Assembly: GCA_034440595.1 (NCBI GenBank)
Contig: JAWXCH010000541.1
Coordinates: 1-5,912 of the forward strand
Reading direction: 5' to 3'
From: JAWXCH01 sp034440595
Lineage (GTDB): Bacteria > Planctomycetota > Planctomycetia > Pirellulales > JALHPA01
DNA: 5,912 bases
Shown: piece by piece, positions 1 through 5,367 of the stretch
Numbering within the stretch: the first letter of the stretch is position 1
Layout: every line of letters begins with the position of its first letter
The notes under the pieces: generated by a model
Told to the model about the DNA's origin: nothing
Seen by the model: the letters and a program-made list of their open reading frames with translations, nothing else
Databases searched by the model: none
Made by a program: the position numbers and the translations under genes

Positions 1-547
1 ACAACGTATGAAGCACATCGGCAACTTCCTGTCGCCTTACGCCGACAACAACTCGATCTGGTTTGGTGAAGTCCTCAATCGCGGCCCCTTCCTTGAGAAA
101 CTCTGGATTGCTGGCCACATCGCAATTGCGACCAGTTCGCTCCTTCAAACGTGCCGTGATCGCGGCATTAGTTCCAACTGGTACAGTGCTCTTCGTAATG
201 ACCACTGCATCGGCAGGCAAAAACGGAGCGACTGAGTCCACGACTTTCCACAAGCTGGAAAGATCCGCCGAGCCATCGTCCGTCGGTGGAGTACCAACGG
301 CTAGAAAGACCAGCTTCGCCTTTTGCACGGCAGCCTGTAGATCGGTGGTGAACTGCAAACGGCCAGCCGACATGTTGCGTTCGACCAGTTCGTTCAGCCC
401 TGGCTCATAGATGATGATCTCACCTCGATTGAGCCGCTCGACCTTGGCACGGTCAATGTCCACGCAGATAACGTTGTTACCGCTGTCCGCCAGGCAGGTT
501 CCGGTCACGAGACCAACATAGCCAGTACCAATCACCGCGATCTTCAT
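1..547 (-). CDS. ugd: UDP-glucose 6-dehydrogenase, N-terminal part (cut by window edge)
   Basis: This gene encodes the NAD-dependent cytoplasmic enzyme that oxidises UDP-glucose to UDP-glucuronate, a precursor for envelope and exopolysaccharide sugars. The reading frame is open from the ATG at 547 to the window edge, giving 182 codons of a protein usually near 430-450 residues. The Rossmann dinucleotide motif GTGYVG is at residues 7-12, and the acidic end of beta-2 (VDID) is at 29-32. IYEPGL is at 46-51, VGTPPTDDGSADL at 84-96, KSTVPVGT at 119-126, SNPEFLKEG at 146-154 and PDRVVVG at 163-169. These are hallmark motifs of the UDP-glucose/GDP-mannose dehydrogenase family, and the GEIxIYEPGL and PDR segments favour UDP-glucose as substrate. 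The catalytic cysteine region lies outside the window. No strong Shine-Dalgarno precedes the start (only GGA about 7 bases upstream), but the protein begins at the canonical MKIAVIG. It is transcribed divergently from the gene at 1111. Confidence 0.95.
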   Translation of the reverse strand, partial: MKIAVIGTGYVGLVTGTCLADSGNNVICVDIDRAKVERLNRGEIIIYEPGLNELVERNMSAGRLQFTTDLQAAVQKAKLVFLAVGTPPTDDGSADLSSLWKVVDSVAPFLPADAVVITKSTVPVGTNAAITARLKERTGRNCDVASNPEFLKEGAAIEDFTKPDRVVVGVRRQEVADVLHTL

Positions 548-1110
548 ATGCGATCCAAATCTGAATTGAAATTCTAATTCCGCAATTCCTTAGCTACCCG
601 ATAACTGACAGGATTTAACTGTCCAATCAACGGGGCATTACCTGCGGTCCAAGATCCTTCTTCCATTGTAATTGCAACCCCTGACTCTCTGCCATGCACG
701 ATCCTGCCGGCAGTTCAATCGCAGTGCCAGAAGGTCAATTTGTACCGGTTATTCCGATTGAAAAGGTGTTGTATTGAAGCGGACGCTTAGCGAACCTACG
801 ACAGGATCTCAACCATCGACTCATCGATTTCGACGGATTGCCGCGAAGGAGTGGCACTAGGGGGCGCGATCAGCAATTTGTCCGAATATAGATTCTGCTC
901 ATATTTATCGATCGGCATGGATAGTATTGGCGTTGCCTCTGATTCGCCCCCCCTTGGTTGTTTCATCGCCGCTGGACGCTTAGAGTATAGAAACCGGCGG
1001 CAGTTTCAAGGTCAGAGACTCAGTTTGGTCTCGCTTTTTTACTTGCCAAAGCATCTTGTTCTTAACTCCTTCTGGAAACGACCCCTCGGCGTCGCTTAAC
1101 GAATCGCACC
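548..1110. other. Divergent intergenic region, 563 bases, no convincing gene
   Basis: This spacer separates the start of ugd (minus strand) from the secreted-protein gene (plus strand) and should hold both promoters. I find no sigma70-type promoter with two good boxes on either strand. Visible features are: a 10-base perfect palindrome CTGCCGGCAG at 704-713; a small GACAG/CTGTC inverted repeat at 607-623; a 10-base direct repeat GGACGCTTAG at 781-790 and 974-983; a run of seven C at 947-953; and TATAGA hexamers near 892 and 985 without matching -35 boxes. An open frame at 851-1099 has a GTG start, no Shine-Dalgarno and no recognisable family character. A 27-codon frame at 694-777 also has no ribosome site. 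Confidence 0.5.
564..589. repeat. AATTC short-repeat cluster in the ugd leader
   Basis: AATTG at 564-568 is followed by AATTC at 570-574, 576-580 and 584-588. The last two are part of a direct repeat AATTCC-GC-AATTCC. The AT-rich tract lies 17-42 bases upstream of the ugd start codon. It could be an operator or simply AT-rich leader sequence; the repeats are short enough to arise by chance. Confidence 0.3.
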
Positions 1111-2187
1111 ATGCACGAAACTCACAAATACGCAAAACATTCATTGCTAGTTGCTCTCGTTTGCATTGGTCTGGCGTCGGCCAGCATAGCCAATGCCGCA
1201 GAGCCAGCGAAAACTACACCAAGCGTTTCCAATGCGCGCAAGCCCAAAACCGACGCAGAACTGAAACGCTGGCTGGAAAACATGATCTGGTATCACGGAT
1301 TTTCCACTGACGAAGTCATTTCCGCCACGGGGCTGACCGCTGGTGAGATTCGCACGGCGACTCAGCGCTGGGATATCCGTCCCGAAACACGTCCTGCTGC
1401 TAATCCGCAGGCTCCGCTCGTTACGCTACCGTATCCAGGAGGGCGGCACCCGCGGATCGGATTTCTGGATGGCGCGATCAATCCTCAGCGCGAAACGAAG
1501 TTAAGTATCTTCACCCCGTGGGATCCGTCTAGCTATGTCGTAGCCGACATGCCCGAAGCGATTTGGACCAACCTCGGCCTGACCTACCTTGCTCACACGC
1601 ATGTTCCGACTGTGTGGATGAAACGCAATTTGGAACTGGAAAAAACTGAATGGCAACTCAAGCCAGACGGATCGCTGTTTACCGAACGAACGCTACCAAA
1701 CGGGATCTATTTCAGCGTGCTTGCCATTCCAACCAAGTCCGTGGTTTGGTTTGAAATGACCGTCCGAAATGGCAGCGACCAGCCACTGTCTGGCCATACC
1801 GATCAATACAAGAAGCATGCCGGGCTGCGGATTCAACAGTGCGTAATGCTGAAAGCTGCCAAAGGCTTCAATCAGCAAATCAACGATAACAAGCTGGTCG
1901 ATAGTGAAAAGAACGCCGGCAGCCCCTACGTGGCCGCGAGAAATGCCGACGGCAACCGCTGGATCATCACCGCTTGGAATCCAATGGAAAGTGCCTGGGC
2001 CAATCCCCCTTGCCCATGCATCCATAGCGATGCGTTGATACCCCCGATACCAGTTGGCGAAACACGTACCGCGCGTGGGCTAGTCGCCTTTTACGAGGGA
2101 AAGGACATCCAGCAAGAATTCAAGCGGCTGGATAAGCTGGACTGGCAAAAGGCTTTGCCAGGAGCAAAAAAACCAGCAGTCGAGTAA
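1111..2187 (+). CDS. Exported protein of unknown function with CPCxH motif
   Basis: This 358-residue protein has no function that I can name. It begins with a classical Sec signal peptide: Lys/His residues at 6-10, a hydrophobic core at about 11-26, and a signal peptidase I site after ANA (29) or NAA (30). A helical segment at about 48-90 (WLENMIWYHGF, then TDEVISATGL and GEIRTATQRW) resembles a helix-turn-helix fold, which would be odd for an exported protein. The body has conserved-looking blocks: LPYPGGRHPRIGFLDGA (106-122), FTPWDPSSYVVADMPEAIW (134-152), LTYLAHTHVPTVW (157-169), LPNGIYF (195-201) and CPCIHSD (301-307). The last could bind metal or a redox cofactor through Cys301, Cys303 and His305. 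I recall similar unnamed proteins in planctomycetes, but could not check this. ATG 1111 is the first start after an in-frame stop at 1063, and no Shine-Dalgarno is visible. It stands alone on the plus strand. Confidence 0.9.
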   Translation: MHETHKYAKHSLLVALVCIGLASASIANAAEPAKTTPSVSNARKPKTDAELKRWLENMIWYHGFSTDEVISATGLTAGEIRTATQRWDIRPETRPAANPQAPLVTLPYPGGRHPRIGFLDGAINPQRETKLSIFTPWDPSSYVVADMPEAIWTNLGLTYLAHTHVPTVWMKRNLELEKTEWQLKPDGSLFTERTLPNGIYFSVLAIPTKSVVWFEMTVRNGSDQPLSGHTDQYKKHAGLRIQQCVMLKAAKGFNQQINDNKLVDSEKNAGSPYVAARNADGNRWIITAWNPMESAWANPPCPCIHSDALIPPIPVGETRTARGLVAFYEGKDIQQEFKRLDKLDWQKALPGAKKPAVE

Positions 2188-2202
2188 CGCACCGAGCATG
2201 TG

Positions 2203-2240
2203 TTAGCCGCGACGCGTCAGCGGAGCGCTTGGCGTGCCAG
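2203..2240. repeat. Inverted-repeat-rich intergenic element between convergent genes
   Basis: Within 38 bases there is CCGC (2207-2210), the perfect palindrome GACGCGTC (2211-2218) and GCGG (2220-2223), forming a nested inverted repeat. AGCGCT (2224-2229) and TGGC-GT-GCCA (2230-2239) follow. It lies 15 bases after the stop of the secreted-protein gene and facing the end of the downstream tatA gene. It may be a transcription end signal, although there is no T-run on either strand, or a member of a dispersed intergenic repeat family. I have an unverified impression that similar GACGCGTCAGCG strings recur in planctomycete genomes. Confidence 0.4.
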
Positions 2241-2300
2241 TAGCTTATTGTCTTGCATGGTTCTTGGTTCGTTCCACGCACCGTTCGTTCGGTTATGAAT

Positions 2301-2324
2301 GAGGTGCAATGGCTGCGCAACCTC
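2301..2324. repeat. Imperfect hairpin between convergent genes
   Basis: GAGGTGC at 2301-2307 can pair with GC-A-ACCTC at 2317-2324 (five perfect pairs, then two more across a one-base bulge) around a nine-base loop. It lies between the ends of the plus-strand secreted-protein gene and the minus-strand tatA gene. A transcription-terminating role is possible, but no T-run follows on either strand. Confidence 0.25.
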
Positions 2325-2361
2325 AAACGTAGTGCGCGGTGCGTTGCACAAACCCTACAAG

Positions 2362-2631
2362 TTAGCCAGCATTTACCGATTCGTCCTTTGGCTCGGAAAC
2401 CGGTGGCTCAAATTTCGGTGCGGTGGCTTCTTCACGGTCGTCCGAGTAGCTGTTGCTTACGCGACGGTTGTGATCCGAGATGCTCACTTCTTCTTCAATG
2501 CCGTTCAGCCCCTTCTTGAACTCTGTAAAGCTCTTGCCCATCGATCGAGCAACGGTTGGCAAGCGACTGCCGAACAAGAGGACTGCGAGCGCACCAATGA
2601 CAATTAATTCGGGAGGACCAAGACCAAACAT
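2362..2631 (-). CDS. tatA: Twin-arginine translocase subunit TatA (paralog 1, 89 residues)
   Basis: TatA subunits assemble with TatC in the inner membrane to form the pore that exports folded proteins with twin-arginine signal peptides. The N-terminus MFGLGPPELIVIGALAV is the canonical short periplasmic end plus transmembrane helix, with a polar Glu at position 8. The FG hinge is at 20-21 with SRLP at 22-25, and an amphipathic helix follows (RSMGKSFTEFKKGLNGIEEE, about 29-48). The tail of about 40 residues is acidic and probably disordered. The start is the ATG at 2631, not the GTG at 2643, because GAGG lies 6 bases upstream of this ATG and the GTG falls inside that ribosome site. The core is shared with the paralog at 2828-3016, 196 bases upstream. 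No tatC lies in the window. TatB is the alternative, but the short length and FKKG motif favour TatA. Confidence 0.93.
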   Translation of the reverse strand: MFGLGPPELIVIGALAVLLFGSRLPTVARSMGKSFTEFKKGLNGIEEEVSISDHNRRVSNSYSDDREEATAPKFEPPVSEPKDESVNAG

Positions 2632-2637
2632 TAAACA

Positions 2638-2641
2638 CCTC
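2638..2641 (-). promoter_or_regulatory. Ribosome binding site that decides the tatA paralog 1 start
   Basis: The minus strand reads GTGAGGTGTTTAATG. GAGG lies six bases before the ATG at 2631, an ideal spacing. The in-frame GTG at 2643 overlaps this site and would add only MRCL, so it is unlikely to be the start. Confidence 0.75.
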
Positions 2642-2734
2642 ACTTAGTAATTGGATTAACGGCGAGTTGGAACACGTGTCAGCAACGGTTCACAAACAGG
2701 CAAATGGGCGTTCTTAACAATCCACTGGCCTGCA

Positions 2735-2743
2735 ATTATCACA
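2735..2743 (-). promoter_or_regulatory. Possible extended -10 element for tatA paralog 1
   Basis: The minus strand reads TGTGATAAT, which matches the extended -10 pattern TGnTATAAT except at one base. It lies about 100 bases upstream of the start codon at 2631. No good -35 box is seen 17-18 bases further upstream (TTCGGT or CTTCGG only), so the call is weak. The gene may instead be co-transcribed with the upstream tatA paralog. Confidence 0.25.
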
Positions 2744-2808
2744 CCACCAGAGCAATGACCGAAGACTTTTGCTTCCGCATTGGTTTTCCCAACGCAGGTT
2801 CGGTTTCA

Positions 2809-2828
2809 ATTGCACTAAATGATGCAAT
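2809..2828 (-). repeat. Inverted repeat overlapping the stop of tatA paralog 2
   Basis: ATTGCA (2809-2814) and TGCAAT (2823-2828) form six-base perfect arms around an eight-base loop, touching the last base of the paralog 2 stop codon. No T-run follows on the minus strand, so it is not a standard intrinsic terminator. It could stabilise a transcript 3' end, or mean nothing. Confidence 0.25.
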
Positions 2829-3016
2829 CACTTCTTTTCAGTCGGTGCCGGTGCGTCGTCGTCATTTTCGACCCCTTGGATCCCTTTTTTGAACTCAACC
2901 ACGCTCAGCCCTAATGATCGCATCAACGCAGGTAACCGGCTGCCAAACAACAGCAGCATAATTCCTCCGATGACGAGGATTTCAGGCATTCCTAACATTG
3001 CGAATAGGGCGGGCAT
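2828..3016 (-). CDS. tatA: Twin-arginine translocase subunit TatA (paralog 2, 62 residues)
   Basis: This is a second TatA-type subunit. A short N-terminal extension (MPALFAMLGMPE) leads into one transmembrane helix (ILVIGGIMLLL, 13-23). Then come the FG hinge (24-25), SRLP (26-29), an amphipathic helix (LMRSLGLSVVEFKKGIQGVE, 31-50) and a short acidic and lysine tail (NDDDAPAPTEKK). Length fits minimal TatA/TatE proteins. The polar residue at the start of the helix is Glu12. The start is uncertain: ATG 3016 is the first in frame, ATG codons at residues 7 and 10 are possible, and none has a strong Shine-Dalgarno. I keep 3016 because LFAMLGMPE looks like the N-terminus of other TatA proteins. 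It shares LLFGSRLP and EFKKG with paralog 1. A strong promoter-like sequence at 3135-3162 and a hairpin at 3029-3054 lie in its leader. Confidence 0.92.
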   Translation of the reverse strand: MPALFAMLGMPEILVIGGIMLLLFGSRLPALMRSLGLSVVEFKKGIQGVENDDDAPAPTEKK

Positions 3017-3028
3017 AGCCGGTGATTC

Positions 3029-3054
3029 AAAAATGGTCCGAAGGCTCCTCGGAC
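3029..3054 (-). terminator. Terminator-like hairpin in the leader of tatA paralog 2
   Basis: On the minus strand GTCCGA and TCGGAC (3054-3049 and 3041-3036) form a six-base perfect stem with a seven-base loop. CA and then five T (3033-3029) follow. It ends 12 bases before the start codon at 3016 and lies about 75 bases after the predicted promoter. It could end read-through from the upstream toroid-protein gene, act as an attenuator of tatA, or both. The stem is short for an efficient terminator. Confidence 0.4.
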
Positions 3055-3134
3055 TAGCAGGGGACTAATCCAACAGACGACCCGGTGAGTGGCTGACGGC
3101 GGTGTTTCGCCAAGAGCGGCCGCCAGCACTATTT

Positions 3135-3162
3135 ATTGTACAGACCGGGTCCGAAGTGTCAA
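3135..3162 (-). promoter_or_regulatory. Sigma70-type promoter for tatA paralog 2
   Basis: The minus strand has a perfect -35 box TTGACA (3162-3157), a 16-base spacer and a -10 box TACAAT (3140-3135) that differs from consensus at one base. The predicted transcript start is near 3128, giving a leader of about 110 bases before the ATG at 3016. It lies between the stop of the toroid-protein gene (3237) and tatA, so the tatA genes can be transcribed independently of the exbD operon. Confidence 0.6.
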
Positions 3163-3168
3163 ATTACC

Positions 3169-3184
3169 GACGGTTTATGACGGT
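3169..3184 (-). promoter_or_regulatory. Phased hexamer direct repeat just upstream of the -35 box
   Basis: On the minus strand ACCGTC occurs twice, at 3184-3179 and 3174-3169, with starts exactly 10 bases apart (one helical turn). The pair ends 6 bases upstream of the TTGACA box. Such phasing and position fit a transcription activator site, by analogy with response-regulator direct repeats. No regulator is identified. Confidence 0.4.
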
Positions 3185-3236
3185 ATATTCACTCTAAAGC
3201 TCATAACGCAACTGGCTTGCGAAGCTGAAAGAGGCC

Positions 3237-5363
3237 TTATCGCACCGTCCGCGGCTCAGCGGCAATCTGCTTGGGAAATTCCCCATAGAGAGGCAAATAG
3301 CGGTAATAGATTTCCAGGCATAATGCACTTAGCGCGGTGCTGTAGACGCGACCGCCGTAGCCAGCCCAGATGCAGTCGGGCTCCCAACTGCCGGCATTTT
3401 TGCCTGTAGTCACCTGACGTTTGACCAGCGTCGGCTGCATGGCATTGTTCCATCGCTCCCAATGCTCCCCTTGAAGCTGGTACATGCCGAGGGTGCCGTA
3501 ATACCAATAATACAGATTGATCCGCTCGTGATTAGGCAAGTCGCCCAGTATGTAGTCTCCCGCTTCATTGGCCGCCGGATTGTCGCGCCGCATACCAAGA
3601 AACTGCCGGCAGACGAGAGCTTCGGCAGTCATCGCGCGAGTCACTCGCTCCCCGGGCCGATAACTTGCCAGGCCGCCGTGCGAACCCGATCCGGCACGGC
3701 TGAGATAGCGGACCATGTTTAAGCGAGTTGCCTCAGGTGTCGGAACTCCTGCTAGCTCAGCGCTTTTTAGAGCCATCAATTGCCAGCCGAGTTGGCTGGT
3801 GTCGCCTTGCTCCTGCGGGCGATATCGCCAACTACCTGTTGAAGGATGCTGTGCGTTAATCGTGTATTGAATCGCCTTGCGTAGCGGTTGTTCCAGCCGC
3901 TTGTCCTTCGTCATGGCAAAGGCTTCGCTGAGTGCCAGCGTGGCAATTCCATGACTGTACATAAAGGCAAATGTTTCTGCCTGACCGCCAAGGTTGCCGT
4001 CCGCCGCTTGCTCGGTGAGCAAGAACTCCAATCCTTTACGAATTGGATCGCGATAGTCACCTTCTAAGTGAGTTTGGCCCGCACCAAGAAATGCCAGCAG
4101 CGCAAAACCGGTGATCGCCGTATCGGCACGCGCGCCGGCATTTTGCCGGTCGTGACCGAGGACATGCTGCTCTTTACCGGCACCATGCTGATCGGCATCC
4201 CAACGGCCGTCATCGCTTTGATTTGCAGCCAGCCACTTTAGCGCTGCTTGCACAGCCGCTTCTGCTTCCGGTGAACCTCCACGCAGTCGAGCAATTCCAG
4301 CGCGATCTTCAGCGGTGCGATCTTTGTACAGATTCGGCGGCGCTCCCCCACCGGCAATGCCGCCAGGACCGCCAGGAACAAGTAGCGATTCGCCGCCGTT
4401 GGGTAACCCGGCCGTGCCACCGCCGGTCGCAGGCGTGCTGATGAATGGTGTCCCATTACTGGCAGCATTGGCACTGTTTAGACCAGTTGACGGCAAACCT
4501 CCTAGCTCCATTAACTCAGGCGGTTTGCTCACATCGGTCAGTTCCGTGGCGTCGGAGCGATTTGCTGCTGGCTGTGAGCTGAGCGGAGCAGGGGGGGCGA
4601 CGCTTCCGGGGGAGGGATTTTGGTTGACCTGCAGGTCTGGCACGTCGCTACTTAGTGGGGGAAGTACCAACCCACCAAGTGCGCTGGTTGCCGCCAAGTC
4701 GGGGGGCGCATTGTTGAGTGCCACGTCTGTCGCAGTACTTGGCTCGGGGGGAAGCGGTGCCTCGACCTCGGTTCCTTCGGTCGCGTTGACCTCTGTCCGC
4801 TGTGCGGTGGCCACGTCGATTTTTTCGGCCGGAGCGGGCGTAGCAGTGCCTGCCAAATCGGTACTCTTGCCGGGATCGGTCATTGGCGGAAGCAATGCCG
4901 CTGCCGTCGGACCCGGAGAGGCCTTGGCGTTCGGTTGATTCAATGGGGCCGCCATATCCGTGGCGGAAAGCTTGGCCTCAGTTGCGTTGGAGGGTGCCGC
5001 GGCTTCTATATCGGATGGAACGGCCAAATCAAAGCGGTCCCAAGGTCGATCCGCATTGTTTTGTCGCGTTTGCTCTTGCCAGTCCTGCTCATCGGCAAAG
5101 TAAGTGACCTGCATCTCAGAATCTGCCGACCGCTGTGCCGAGGCGGTGACGATTTCGACCGTGGTAGCATACGCCGCCAGCAACAGATGCGCCAGCAGTG
5201 ACAGCACCGCGCACTTTCGCAAAGGCTGCGATTGTCCCCAGCGGGTTTGCATCAGCACAGTCATCGCAACGATCAATGACGCCAGTCCAAACCAAAGCAT
5301 GATCCAAGACCATTCGGTATTGGACCAGACTTCGCACAGATTCTGCCAGGACAGGCCGTTCAA
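3237..5363 (-). CDS. Membrane-anchored TonB-like protein with C-terminal alpha/alpha-toroid (squalene-cyclase-type repeat) domain
   Basis: The 708-residue protein has three parts. Two hydrophobic helices are at about 20-38 (WIMLWFGLASLIVAM) and 52-70 (AVLSLLAHLLLAAY). The second contains Ser55-x3-His59, the spacing of the TonB Ser16/His20 motif that couples to ExbB/ExbD. A low-complexity Pro/Ala/Thr/Ser linker fills about 84-300, then Gly-rich sequence to 343. Residues 344-708 form a prenyltransferase/squalene-oxidase-type repeat domain with at least five QW-like ends: NQSDDGRW, EQAADGNLGG, NAQHPSTGSWRY, GSHGGLASY and NAGSWEPD. No DxDD motif of class II cyclases is present, so terpene cyclisation is unlikely; peptide, lipid or glycan binding is as plausible. 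The start is TTG 5363, because AAAGAGG lies 7 bases upstream and inside the exbD end. TTG 5414 would overlap exbD. The linker and toroid probably face the periplasm. The TonB-like role is inferred. Confidence 0.9.
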   Translation of the reverse strand: MNGLSWQNLCEVWSNTEWSWIMLWFGLASLIVAMTVLMQTRWGQSQPLRKCAVLSLLAHLLLAAYATTVEIVTASAQRSADSEMQVTYFADEQDWQEQTRQNNADRPWDRFDLAVPSDIEAAAPSNATEAKLSATDMAAPLNQPNAKASPGPTAAALLPPMTDPGKSTDLAGTATPAPAEKIDVATAQRTEVNATEGTEVEAPLPPEPSTATDVALNNAPPDLAATSALGGLVLPPLSSDVPDLQVNQNPSPGSVAPPAPLSSQPAANRSDATELTDVSKPPELMELGGLPSTGLNSANAASNGTPFISTPATGGGTAGLPNGGESLLVPGGPGGIAGGGAPPNLYKDRTAEDRAGIARLRGGSPEAEAAVQAALKWLAANQSDDGRWDADQHGAGKEQHVLGHDRQNAGARADTAITGFALLAFLGAGQTHLEGDYRDPIRKGLEFLLTEQAADGNLGGQAETFAFMYSHGIATLALSEAFAMTKDKRLEQPLRKAIQYTINAQHPSTGSWRYRPQEQGDTSQLGWQLMALKSAELAGVPTPEATRLNMVRYLSRAGSGSHGGLASYRPGERVTRAMTAEALVCRQFLGMRRDNPAANEAGDYILGDLPNHERINLYYWYYGTLGMYQLQGEHWERWNNAMQPTLVKRQVTTGKNAGSWEPDCIWAGYGGRVYSTALSALCLEIYYRYLPLYGEFPKQIAAEPRTVR

Positions 5364-5367
5364 TGGA

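Noticed and set aside
694..777. 27-codon frame (MHDPAGSSIAVPEGQ...) in the divergent spacer
   Set aside because: Its composition looks protein-like, but there is no ribosome site and no other support. Too short to claim.
860..951. GGGGGCG (860-866) and CGCCCCC (945-951) as arms of a long hairpin
   Set aside because: The arms are seven bases with a 78-base loop, and the C-run makes such matches easy by chance.
851..1099. 82-codon plus-strand open frame with GTG start in the divergent spacer
   Set aside because: No Shine-Dalgarno, mixed composition without domain signals, and it ends just before the start of the secreted-protein gene. Probably chance.
2253..2607. Two plus-strand open frames overlapping tatA paralog 1
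   Set aside because: They are antisense to a firmly identified TatA gene and arginine/cysteine-rich, as expected of antisense frames.
3116..3123. GCGGCCGC palindrome near the tatA promoter
   Set aside because: It lies downstream of the -10 box with no partner element. An eight-base GC palindrome alone is not evidence of an operator.
4315..4938. 207-codon plus-strand open frame opposite the toroid-protein linker
   Set aside because: It is a mirror of the Pro/Ala/Gly-rich linker codons. Its product is low-complexity with no family motif, and the minus-strand frame continues into a clear domain.
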